Source: Thermoplasmata archaeon (lineage in GTDB: Archaea; Thermoplasmatota; Thermoplasmata; Thermoplasmatales; Thermoplasmataceae). Taken from it: a DNA stretch of 9,854 nucleotides. Below are positions 1-5,702 of this stretch, in pieces (the stretch's first letter is position 1; every line of letters begins with the position of its first letter). The notes beneath the pieces are model-generated. The model was given only the letters and a program-made list of their open reading frames with translations. It was not told where the DNA came from and ran no database searches. The position numbers were made by a program, and so were the translations under genes. The DNA is taken from positions 1-9,854 of the forward strand of contig JAJZKX010000045.1 of NCBI GenBank assembly GCA_021850745.1, given 5' to 3'.

Positions 1-215
1 ACCTCTGGTTTACCGGTTGTCTGGTAAGGCATTTGCCGGGTAGCCACGTCATACGCGAATAAAAGCTGAAAGCATCTAAGCTTGAAGTCGCCCCTGAAAA
101 TAGACATCGTTATTAGGTCTCTCCTAAAAGAGGAGATTGATAGAACTGGGATGTAAGTGCCGAGCTTCGGCGAGGTATTAAGTCCACAGTCACTAACAGA
201 CCGAATTCACAATCC
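1..215 (+). rRNA. rrl: 23S ribosomal RNA, 3' end (partial)
   Basis: This is the last part (domain VI) of the large-subunit rRNA; the gene begins before the window. The near-universal stretch GCTGAAAGCATCTAAGC is at 65-81. Before it, TTGCCGGGTAGCCACGT matches the conserved region just after the sarcin-ricin loop, so the window opens a short way past that loop. A TTCG tetraloop hairpin, GCCGAGCTTCGGC, lies near 158-170, and CACTAACAGACCGA near 191-204 corresponds to the bacterial TACTAATGAACCG close to the 3' end. The exact 3' end is uncertain, within about 10 bases. No 5S rRNA follows, which fits the unlinked rRNA genes known from Thermoplasma. Confidence 0.96.
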
Positions 216-261
216 ATGCTAAGGTAAACGAATCTGGCAAATCTAATTCTTCAAATGTGCG

Positions 262-275
262 TTTTTTAATTTTTT
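262..275 (+). terminator. Oligo-T terminator after the 23S rRNA gene
   Basis: Two T-runs (TTTTTT, AA, TTTTTT) lie about 45-60 bases after the likely mature 23S end. Archaeal RNA polymerase stops readily at oligo-T on the coding strand, so this is the likely end of the rRNA transcript. The rest of 216-360 is AT-rich and holds no gene that I can support. A 3' processing stem would need the 5' flank, which is outside the window. Confidence 0.6.
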
Positions 276-363
276 CAATTATGAAGGCTTAATGCTTTTA
301 ATTTAGATTTCTTAGTTTTGATAATTGTGAACATCTTTGTACGCTTTTAACAGCGGCATTGCC

Positions 364-372
364 TTTTATATC
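364..372 (+). promoter_or_regulatory. TATA box for the small Cys protein gene
   Basis: TTTTATATC is a good archaeal TATA element and the best one between the rRNA terminator and the next gene. Starting 25 bases on, transcription would begin near 393, giving a leader of about 30 bases before the start at 423. The leader carries a possible six-codon minicistron at 403-423. Confidence 0.5.
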
Positions 373-402
373 TGTACCAAACGAAAAGGTAAAATCATTT
401 AC

Positions 403-423
403 ATGCTTATTTTCAACCTGTAA
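403..423 (+). other. Possible six-codon leader minicistron
   Basis: ATG at 403 opens a reading frame coding for MLIFNL. Its TAA stop at 421-423 shares its last A with the ATG at 423 of the downstream gene, giving TAATG. The overlap is the kind that supports translational coupling. An AAGGT about 12 bases upstream of 403 is a weak ribosome-binding candidate. A six-codon frame can arise by chance, so only the exact stop/start overlap and the placement after a TATA box argue for it. Confidence 0.25.
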
Positions 424-683
424 TGAAGGTCAAGTTCAGGAAAGATGGTGTTTTTGGGAAAACATACTCAGTGGTCAAACCATGTTGTGATTTCACTGAG
501 TATTTCACGACTGTACACTGGAAGGAAGATCTGGGTTTCTACATTAAAGTTCCTTATTCAATCGTTCGGTGCAACTATTGCGGTGTCTGCGGGGAAAAAA
601 CCGAGGTGGTGGAGGACGCACCCCAGGAGGCCTATGAAAACAATAAAAACGCCCAGCCTGAATCTCCGCAATGGAACGTTTAG
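423..683 (+). CDS. Small cysteine-rich hypothetical protein
   Basis: This encodes 86 residues of unknown function; I do not recognise the family. Cysteines fall at 21 and 22 (PCCDF) and at 50, 53 and 56 in RCNYCGVCG, a knuckle-like pattern that could bind zinc or another metal. The first 60 residues are basic and rich in aromatic residues and look folded. The tail from about 62 is acidic, then polar and Asn/Gln/Pro-rich, and is probably disordered. There is no signal peptide or membrane segment. The ATG at 423 has no clear Shine-Dalgarno and overlaps the stop of a tiny upstream frame. It lies alone between the 23S gene and a convergent membrane-protein gene 29 bases away. The frame is short but looks protein-like, so it is probably real. 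A role as a small nucleic-acid-binding or metal-binding protein is only a guess. Confidence 0.65.
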   Translation: MKVKFRKDGVFGKTYSVVKPCCDFTEYFTTVHWKEDLGFYIKVPYSIVRCNYCGVCGEKTEVVEDAPQEAYENNKNAQPESPQWNV

Positions 684-712
684 TAACCAGGCTTAATTTG
701 ATATGGCTTAAC

Positions 713-1327
713 TCAGTCTGAAATTGCTGCCTCACTCTTCCCGGTCTTGTGGACATTAAAGCTGAATGAGGCCATTGTGCCGCTTTTTTGCCCAATTCTC
801 CTTATCCTGTTGAGGACTCTCCCCGGCCGGAATAAGGGAAGTCTGCACCTAAACTCAATTGCAGGTTTCCCATTAAGGGAGGTGTATACTGTCAGGACTC
901 CATAGGGTACATTCCTGGTTAACTCAGGGAAGAAGCCGCCGCCGCTCATGGCCCTTATTCTGGCAGTGGCCACTGGATTCAGCTGCTGGTGCCTGAAACT
1001 TGGGCCGGAAGTAAATGTTGCAATGAATACACTAAGATTAACTCCTGCGACCATGCTCCATTGGATTTTTCCCTTATAGCCAATTATGAAGCCTGTGTGG
1101 TCAACCTTTATAAATTCAATGGGAACGTCCTGGTCACTCGAGATTCTGGCAAAGAAAAGCAGGACTCCCATAAGCGAAGTGGCCCACAGCGTAAACGCAA
1201 ACAGCATGGGAAAGAATGCAATGTAAAACGACCCAATCAGCGTCAGAATAAGCAGTGACGCAAGAATTAGCATGAGGATGAATCCCCCGCTTGTGTTCTT
1301 AAAATGCCTTATCTTCATGCTGTTCAT
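713..1327 (-). CDS. Two-helix membrane protein, paralogue A
   Basis: This encodes 204 residues of unknown function. Two hydrophobic helices, at about 14-36 and 38-60, form a hairpin-like membrane anchor. A soluble domain of about 130 residues, with alternating strand-like segments and a basic C-terminal end, follows and probably faces the cytoplasm. It is clearly homologous to the protein at 3639-4244: across the block PELTR...SG (residues 134-183 here) 27 of 50 positions are identical without gaps, and the membrane motif GSFYIAFFP matches GTFYVAWFP. The layout of an anchor plus a small beta-rich domain recalls membrane-anchored PH-like proteins, but that is inference. The start is ATG at 1327, because a TATA box lies 25 bases upstream. 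The ATG at 1318 (MKIR) matches the paralogue's start and is the alternative. It converges on the small Cys protein gene. Confidence 0.85.
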   Translation of the reverse strand: MNSMKIRHFKNTSGGFILMLILASLLILTLIGSFYIAFFPMLFAFTLWATSLMGVLLFFARISSDQDVPIEFIKVDHTGFIIGYKGKIQWSMVAGVNLSVFIATFTSGPSFRHQQLNPVATARIRAMSGGGFFPELTRNVPYGVLTVYTSLNGKPAIEFRCRLPLFRPGRVLNRIRRIGQKSGTMASFSFNVHKTGKSEAAISD

Positions 1328-1348
1328 GGCTAATCCAAATCAAACAAG

Positions 1349-1356
1349 ATATAATT
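1349..1356 (-). promoter_or_regulatory. TATA box for paralogue A
   Basis: On the minus strand this reads AATTATAT, centred about 25 bases upstream of the ATG at 1327. That spacing would start transcription at or within a base or two of the start codon, so the message is probably leaderless. It favours 1327 over the internal ATG at 1318. No Shine-Dalgarno is seen. Confidence 0.55.
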
Positions 1357-1448
1357 GTCCATTTCAGCTCAGCAAATCTTTGACGAAAGATGTTTCGCCA
1401 AAAAGTGAGGAGGCAAGGTAACCAAATGCATGTGTTACATTAAGTAAA

Positions 1449-1490
1449 CAAATCTGGTTAATTTGGTCGTCAGCCTGGGTTAATAGCCCA
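1449..1490 (-). terminator. Possible terminator hairpins after the protease gene
   Basis: Downstream of the protease stop, on the minus strand, there are two short inverted repeats. The first pairs TGGGCTA with TAACCCA around a single-base loop (1476-1490, one G-T wobble). The second pairs CAAAT with ATTTG (1449-1465) and is followed by TTTACTT. Position and symmetry suggest transcript ending, but the stems are short and the T-run is weak. Confidence 0.3.
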
Positions 1491-1502
1491 CAATCACGTT
1501 TT

Positions 1503-3554
1503 CTACTTTTTCCTATACCTGAACCAGGCTATTGCTAAGGATGAGGCAGTTACAACTCCTGCAGAAATAGGTAAAATCCTGTATAGAAGCATATTTTCAA
1601 ACGTTCCTCCATCAGTAGCGTTTGGCGTAAAATATGTGTACGAATAATTTCCGGAAATGTCGTAGGCAAGGTTCCCAGCGTTGATCTGGCCCAAACCTGT
1701 TAGAAGATCATATCCCTTTGTGGCAACATACGCAGCGTTGCTTCCCCTGACCACACCGGAGAACGGGTCCCTGAAGCCAGGGAAATGGCTTTGTCCCACA
1801 TTCCTGTATGAATACTGTATGTTGGAAAGGTTGTACAGCAACGGGTTAAGGAACCCCAATCTGCTCATGTTACCCTGGGCGAAATGGGCATCAAGACATG
1901 CGATGATGCCTGAGACCACTGGAGCTGCGATGCTGGTTCCCCAGGCGTAGTAGATATATGGTGAATCATAATAGGTGTAATTCCCAAGTGTAATGAAAAC
2001 CAGGACATTGTTCGCAATTGCTGATACGTCAGGAACCCCCCTTCCCTTCCCATGAAGAACACTGTTTGCAATAGAGTTCAGCTGCCATGAAGGCTCAGGG
2101 TAGAACTGGCTGATGCCACCCTCTGTCCCTACGGGAGTGGGGTTGTTTTCCGTATCAGAAACAAGATACCATGCCTGGGAATCCTGTATGGAAAGGAATC
2201 CTGAGCTCCCTGCATTAGAGTTCAAGGTGATGTTTGCACCTCCAACGGACAGTACACCGCTACTGTTCCCTGCGTCAGTTCCAGGGGATGTTGCCCCGGT
2301 CCCAACAAACTTTTCACTGGTAGGGTTGTTGCCGGAATCTCCGCTGCAGGCCACGACTGTTATGCCTCTTGCGGCTGCCTCCTCCATGTATTGGTTCCAG
2401 AGAGTATGCTCCATGTCTGCAGCATACCAGGAATTGGAGACAACAGATACATTATTCAGCGGTGAACTGGAATTTCCGGGGTTGAGGATATATGCTATGG
2501 CAGAATCAAGCTGAGTAAAAGTGCTTCCAAGTGTGTATACGTCATAAATGGATGCCCCTGGCGCAAGGCTCCCCAACATTTCAAGATCAAGCGTGTTTTC
2601 AAGTGTAATATCTGCAGAATCGTTCCTGGCGTTTGTCCCGGGAGGGTTCGCACCCTGGAGGGGCACTCCATGGACTCTTGGCTTCTTCTCCCATGGAGGG
2701 AGCGTCTCATTGAAATATGTGTTTACGTCCGCCGGGTTGTAAGGTGCATAGTTCACATTTGTCCAGAATATGTCCGCAATCACAGTGCTGCTGAGGTTGG
2801 TTTCATTGATGATCCCTGTGGCATTATACGCCTTCTGAAGGTCGGATCCCCATATGTACTGTGTGGAACCGTCAAGTCCGCTCCCAATCGGGCGGGGGTA
2901 CCCGTTGGAAAAGGAAAAAGAGCCTAGGTCTGCCGTTGAGTGAGTGCCCCCTCCAGCGAGGAAACGGGCACTGCTGTAATTCGCAAGGCCCGATACATAG
3001 CTGATGTCCTTTGCAAGCCACAATGGGAGCGAAGGTTTCTCAAACTGGTAATACTGGTGGCCACCTATTGTATACAGGTTTATCCCAGAATTGAACGCCT
3101 TCGAAATCTGGCCCGAGCTGCCTATGAGGCGGATGGATAGCCTGTCAGAATAGGTTTTCAGGTGTATTCCAGGAAAGGCATTGAAATAGGCAATTACGCG
3201 GTCATATTCTTCCAGGGCGGGCGAGAATTCTGACGTAAATTCTTCCTTTGTCAGGTATTTGTGGTATAGTTGGCTATGGGGATCCTGAATGCCATGAAGC
3301 AGTGCGTCAAGTTTACTTTGGCTATTCAGATTGAGGCCCACCATGACAGTGATGTTGCCCACATTTCCATGATCGTGTGCCTTTGCAATGCCATGCAGAG
3401 GCAGCTGCCCATACTGCATCAAGTTTAATGGTTCAAAGGAGCTACTCCCGGAAGCAACATTGCTGGAAGTGTAATGGCCCATAGCAGCAGCGGCTGGGAG
3501 GCAGATCAGAAACGCCAGGATTAATGCCGGTGCGCAACTTTTATAAAAATGCAA
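1503..3554 (-). CDS. S53 family (sedolisin/kumamolisin-type) acid serine-carboxyl protease, secreted and membrane-anchored
   Basis: This 683-residue protease cleaves proteins outside the cell in acid. A signal peptide occupies about residues 1-26, followed by a pro-kumamolisin activation domain (about 40-195) and an S53 catalytic domain (about 230-630). The catalytic set is complete: E319 and D323 in LENTLDLE, oxyanion D406 in SGDSG, and nucleophile S541 in GTSIAAP. D596 and D616 (GFRDPF, KGYDLLTGLG) fit the family's C-terminal calcium site. A C-terminal helix (about 655-676) and the tail RYRKK would anchor it with the enzyme outside. Sixteen N-x-S/T sequons suggest heavy glycosylation. The start is TTG at 3554, the only candidate that includes the whole signal peptide; the first internal Met is residue 25. 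A TATA-like element is 25 bases upstream. It probably feeds the cell with peptides, and it lies between two paralogous membrane-protein genes. Confidence 0.95.
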   Translation of the reverse strand: MHFYKSCAPALILAFLICLPAAAAMGHYTSSNVASGSSSFEPLNLMQYGQLPLHGIAKAHDHGNVGNITVMVGLNLNSQSKLDALLHGIQDPHSQLYHKYLTKEEFTSEFSPALEEYDRVIAYFNAFPGIHLKTYSDRLSIRLIGSSGQISKAFNSGINLYTIGGHQYYQFEKPSLPLWLAKDISYVSGLANYSSARFLAGGGTHSTADLGSFSFSNGYPRPIGSGLDGSTQYIWGSDLQKAYNATGIINETNLSSTVIADIFWTNVNYAPYNPADVNTYFNETLPPWEKKPRVHGVPLQGANPPGTNARNDSADITLENTLDLEMLGSLAPGASIYDVYTLGSTFTQLDSAIAYILNPGNSSSPLNNVSVVSNSWYAADMEHTLWNQYMEEAAARGITVVACSGDSGNNPTSEKFVGTGATSPGTDAGNSSGVLSVGGANITLNSNAGSSGFLSIQDSQAWYLVSDTENNPTPVGTEGGISQFYPEPSWQLNSIANSVLHGKGRGVPDVSAIANNVLVFITLGNYTYYDSPYIYYAWGTSIAAPVVSGIIACLDAHFAQGNMSRLGFLNPLLYNLSNIQYSYRNVGQSHFPGFRDPFSGVVRGSNAAYVATKGYDLLTGLGQINAGNLAYDISGNYSYTYFTPNATDGGTFENMLLYRILPISAGVVTASSLAIAWFRYRKK

Positions 3555-3575
3555 TAGAATAAAAATGCCTTAAAC

Positions 3576-3583
3576 TTAATAAG
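3576..3583 (-). promoter_or_regulatory. TATA-like element for the protease gene
   Basis: On the minus strand this reads CTTATTAA, centred about 25 bases upstream of the TTG at 3554. The spacing fits a leaderless or near-leaderless message. The sequence is a weaker TATA match than its neighbours, and the whole 84-base gap (3555-3638) is AT-rich, so read-through from the upstream paralogue gene is also possible. Confidence 0.4.
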
Positions 3584-3638
3584 ATTTTCATAAAGGTTGT
3601 AGGATGGGACCACTTACACAGACCGGCATGATCAAAGT

Positions 3639-4244
3639 TCATGCAGGGGCATTATGGCTGCCGCCATTTTTCCGGTTTATGTGGCAATTGAAGGCCGCCG
3701 GTGATCCGCTTCTAGTGCCTATCCTCTTCATTCTTGTAATGATCCTTTCAGGCCGGAAAACCGGTATCCTGCACTTGAACTGAAATGCCGGCTTGTCGCT
3801 GTAGGCTTTATACACCGTAATGATACCATAATTTATGGTCCTTGTGAGTTCTGGCACATAACCTGCCCCGCTGGTTGGGCGCATCTCTGCGGCCACCCTA
3901 GGATCCAGATCAATTGTCTTGTACCTTGCCCCTGTAGTGATCCTGGCCCTGACAACATTCAGGCTAACGCTTGTAACATGGTCCCATCTCACCTTTTCAT
4001 AATGGTTTATGACAAAGCCCTGATTATTTACAGAAACCGACTTGATTGCCGAGTCATACCGCCTCGGGGGTCCATAAAAAGCCATGAACAGTGCCATGAC
4101 TACTGTGAATTCCATGAAAAGCGCGAAAACAATTGGGAACCATGCGACATAAAAAGTGCCAAGCAGGCTTACCATGTCTAGGAAAATGAGAGAATAAAGG
4201 AAGCGCAATGCCCATCCTGAACTGACATATGGCCGTATCTTCAT
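3639..4244 (-). CDS. Two-helix membrane protein, paralogue B
   Basis: This encodes 201 residues of unknown function and is homologous along its length to the protein at 713-1327. Two hydrophobic helices (about 12-33 and 35-57) precede a soluble domain of about 140 residues. Conserved blocks are GTFYVAWFP (29-37), a TSGAGYVPELTR stretch (124-135), and FKCRIPVFRP (156-165), which ends in the basic segment RMKRIGTRSG. The shared FRCR/FKCR cysteine is kept in both copies. The start is ATG at 4244 (MKIRPY), matching the internal MKIR of the other copy. It lies directly upstream of the protease gene, 84 bases away on the same strand, so the two could be co-transcribed. The divergence outside the conserved blocks points to an old duplication. 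No catalytic motif is visible, so a structural, sensing or assembly role is as likely as any. Confidence 0.85.
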   Translation of the reverse strand: MKIRPYVSSGWALRFLYSLIFLDMVSLLGTFYVAWFPIVFALFMEFTVVMALFMAFYGPPRRYDSAIKSVSVNNQGFVINHYEKVRWDHVTSVSLNVVRARITTGARYKTIDLDPRVAAEMRPTSGAGYVPELTRTINYGIITVYKAYSDKPAFQFKCRIPVFRPERIITRMKRIGTRSGSPAAFNCHINRKNGGSHNAPA

Positions 4245-4273
4245 GGGTATAAGGATAGATAGGTTTCACTTGG

Positions 4274-4281
4274 CATATATA
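4274..4281 (-). promoter_or_regulatory. TATA box for paralogue B
   Basis: On the minus strand this reads TATATATG within GAGTATATATGCC, a strong archaeal TATA element. Its centre is about 34 bases from the ATG at 4244, giving a leader of roughly 8-10 bases. It stands just behind the mrp terminator, so this gene is separately transcribed. Confidence 0.55.
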
Positions 4282-4390
4282 CTCTATCACATGTGAAAGA
4301 TCTGCCCTGCAGTTTTGCACCACAATGAACCACTGCCCTAAGGAACTGGCTCTTTGTGATTGAGGGGGAGAATTATGCGGGTTGCAGCCT

Positions 4391-4422
4391 AAAAAATGGT
4401 ATAATAAGTGGCTGACCACTTA
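4391..4422 (-). terminator. Stem-loop and T-run terminator of the Mrp gene
   Basis: TAAGTGG and CCACTTA (4405-4422) form a perfect 7-base stem with a 4-base loop that includes the stop codon of the Mrp gene. On the minus strand it is followed by TTATACCATTTTTTAGG, a T-run about 10 bases after the stem. This resembles an intrinsic terminator. In archaea the T-run alone may suffice. Confidence 0.6.
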
Positions 4423-5262
4423 CTTTTTCTTCTTGCCAATGGCTTCAATCAATTTTTCGGTTATTCCGTCAAAGGCCTTGGCAACAATTTCGTTGGATGA
4501 AGCGGATGGGATTCCATCGTCAGAATTGGCCACGACCTCAGGTATGAGCGGGATCCTTCCAAGGAATGGCACGCCATATTTCTTGGCCGCTTCCTCGCCA
4601 CCGCCTCTTTTGAATATGTCCACGGTCTCGCCGCAGTGCGGACATACAAATCCGCTCATGTTTTCAACTATGCCAAGAACTGGGATTTCCATCTGTTTTG
4701 CAAAGTTGATGGCTTTCTTTGCGTCAAGAAGGGCAACATCCTGGGGCGTAACGACAATGATTACCCCTTCGACCTCAGGAACCAGCTGGGCCACTGTAAG
4801 CCCCTCGTCTCCTGTACCAGGGGGCATGTCGAGAATTATGAAATCCCTTTCTCCCCATGCTACTTCCTCAAGGAACTGCTGGATAGCCTTGTGCCTCAGG
4901 GCACCTCTCCAGATAACCGCAGTGTCTTCCGTCGGGAGCAGGAAGGCCATAGATATGACATCTACACCGTACTTTGAGCTCACCGGGATGATCTGGTTGT
5001 CCTTTGCTGTGATCTCTGCATCAGACACCCCAAGCATCTTGGGGTCATCAGGGCCGTTGATATCGGCATCAATGAGGCCTACCTTGTATTTCTTTGCAAG
5101 TGTTACTGAAAGGTTAACGGAAACAGTTGATTTGCCAACGCCTCCCTTTCCGCTCATGACCATTATGGTATGCTTTACGCCCTTGTATTTGGTGGATTTT
5201 GGCGGTGGGCCGATAATGGGCTGAGGTGGTGGCTTGTTCACCTTTATGGTTCCAGATGGCAT
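4420..5262 (-). CDS. mrp: Mrp/NBP35 (ApbC) family Fe-S cluster carrier ATPase
   Basis: This 280-residue cytosolic P-loop ATPase belongs to a family that binds a [4Fe-4S] cluster between two subunits and passes it to target enzymes. The deviant Walker A motif GKGGVGKS is at 38-45, the switch I region LIDADINGPDDP is at about 63-74, and the Walker B/switch II DMPPGTGDEG is at 145-154. The cluster-ligating CPHC (C207, C210) follows ENMSGFV. The N-terminus (residues 1-30) is Pro-rich, lacks the DUF59/MIP18 domain of many bacterial Mrp proteins, and carries no cysteines of the NBP35 N-terminal type. The length is typical for archaeal members. The ATG at 5262 has a TATA-like element (5281-5288) about 22 bases upstream. 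The gene stands alone, divergent from the HIT gene, with its own terminator. Confidence 0.96.
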   Translation of the reverse strand: MPSGTIKVNKPPPQPIIGPPPKSTKYKGVKHTIMVMSGKGGVGKSTVSVNLSVTLAKKYKVGLIDADINGPDDPKMLGVSDAEITAKDNQIIPVSSKYGVDVISMAFLLPTEDTAVIWRGALRHKAIQQFLEEVAWGERDFIILDMPPGTGDEGLTVAQLVPEVEGVIIVVTPQDVALLDAKKAINFAKQMEIPVLGIVENMSGFVCPHCGETVDIFKRGGGEEAAKKYGVPFLGRIPLIPEVVANSDDGIPSASSNEIVAKAFDGITEKLIEAIGKKKK

Positions 5263-5280
5263 GGTTCCACATCACACTTC

Positions 5281-5288
5281 AATATTTG
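5281..5288 (-). promoter_or_regulatory. TATA-like element for the Mrp gene
   Basis: On the minus strand this reads CAAATATT, centred 22-23 bases upstream of the ATG at 5262. That is slightly short for a leaderless start but is the best element near the gene. A weak GTGGA lies just before the ATG. Confidence 0.4.
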
Positions 5289-5321
5289 AGTTTGGCGAAA
5301 TTTTCCGCTTTTTTTCCACTG

Positions 5322-5344
5322 CCTATTGGGAAACCCTATTGGGA
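5322..5344. repeat. Direct repeat of CCTATTGGGA, period 13
   Basis: CCTATTGGGA occurs at 5322-5331 and again at 5335-5344, separated by AAC. The copies are exact and 60-80 bases upstream of the mrp start. Each unit is itself partly symmetric (CC..GG). A repeated short site beside a promoter may bind a regulator, but this is inference. Confidence 0.5.
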
Positions 5345-5502
5345 CCTCACCATGGCTTGGATTTTCTGTGCATTCTGCTGCAATATTTCTCACTGACGCC
5401 TGCGAAGTAAACATATCTAGAAACATGAAGATACAATGGTGGCTCATTTTTATTTTTACCATATCAAATAATTTTATTCTCAACCATATTTTTTGTTATC
5501 GG

Positions 5503-5529
5503 CTGCATTTTTGCAGGCACCCCACGGGG
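5503..5529. other. Two adjacent short hairpins
   Basis: CTGCA-TTTT-TGCAG (5503-5516) is a 5-base stem with a 4-base loop. Three bases later, CCCC-AC-GGGG (5520-5529) is a GC-rich inverted repeat with only two bases between the arms, so as RNA its inner pair would open. CTTTAAAT follows. They may be the end of a small transcript or a protein-binding site. Confidence 0.3.
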
Positions 5530-5564
5530 CTTTAAATCAAAGATGGGTATAGTATCGGTAAGAG

Positions 5565-5575
5565 CATATATATTA
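5565..5575 (+). promoter_or_regulatory. Strong TATA box upstream of the HIT gene
   Basis: CATATATATTA is the most TATA-like element in the gap. It would start a transcript near 5594, about 110 bases before the HIT start. An ATG sits at exactly 5594 and opens a 25-codon frame ending at 5671. The transcript could be a long leader for the HIT gene, a small RNA, or a leaderless small peptide message. Confidence 0.45.
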
Positions 5576-5593
5576 TGACAACCTGGATTGGAT

Positions 5594-5671
5594 ATGAAAC
5601 TTCAGTTCTTGCTTTGCTTGGCACAGCGGACTTTTGGGCCAAAAAGCCAATGCAATTACCGCACTGAATAA
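5594..5671 (+). other. Possible leaderless 25-codon ORF
   Basis: ATG at 5594 begins MKLQFLLCLAQR and runs 25 codons to TAA at 5669-5671. It is mildly hydrophobic at its N-terminus. The only support is the TATA box centred 25 bases upstream, as for known genes in this window. A chance frame is the likelier reading. Confidence 0.2.
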
Positions 5672-5672
5672 T

Positions 5673-5680
5673 GTTTATCT
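5673..5680 (+). promoter_or_regulatory. TATA-like element for the HIT gene
   Basis: GTTTATCT is centred 26 bases before the ATG at 5703. This is the spacing expected for a leaderless message and supports 5703 as the start. Confidence 0.45.
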
Positions 5681-5702
5681 CCATTGCTTCTTTCATCTAT
5701 CG

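Larger units (their letters stand above)
5263..5702. other. Long divergent intergenic region between mrp and the HIT gene
   Basis: This 440-base stretch has no protein gene that I can support. It holds the mrp promoter at one end and the HIT promoter at the other. Between them are a 10-base direct repeat (5322-5344), an AT-rich stretch with T-runs (about 5446-5496), two adjacent small hairpins (5503-5529) and a strong TATA box (5565-5575). Open frames on both strands (5326-5535 plus, 5244-5483 minus) overlap each other and show no recognisable protein features. A small RNA from the 5565 TATA is possible. Confidence 0.5.

Noticed and set aside
690..711. Direct repeat of GGCTTAA between the convergent genes
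   Set aside because: Seven AT-biased bases repeated once within a 29-base gap is easily chance, and no hairpin or T-run goes with it.
4054..4419. 121-codon minus-strand frame overlapping paralogue B
   Set aside because: It starts within the mrp terminator, runs through the paralogue B promoter and overlaps a gene supported by clear homology in another frame. No protein-like features.
4382..5224. 280-codon open frame on the plus strand, antisense to mrp
   Set aside because: It mirrors the mrp gene, whose P-loop, Walker B and CPHC motifs are unambiguous. The antisense product is Ser/Pro/Thr-rich without any recognisable motif, a usual by-product of codon bias.
5244..5483. 79-codon minus-strand frame overlapping the mrp start
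   Set aside because: It would cover the mrp promoter and its first codons, has no recognisable motif, and competes with another random frame on the opposite strand.
5326..5535. 69-codon plus-strand frame with a hydrophobic middle
   Set aside because: The hydrophobic part comes from an AT/T-rich stretch. No TATA element at a suitable distance, no Shine-Dalgarno, and a start inside the direct repeat.
5634..5702. 23-residue N-terminal extension of the HIT protein from a TTG
   Set aside because: HIT proteins of this branch begin a few residues before the CxxC, and the ATG at 5703 has a TATA element 26 bases upstream.
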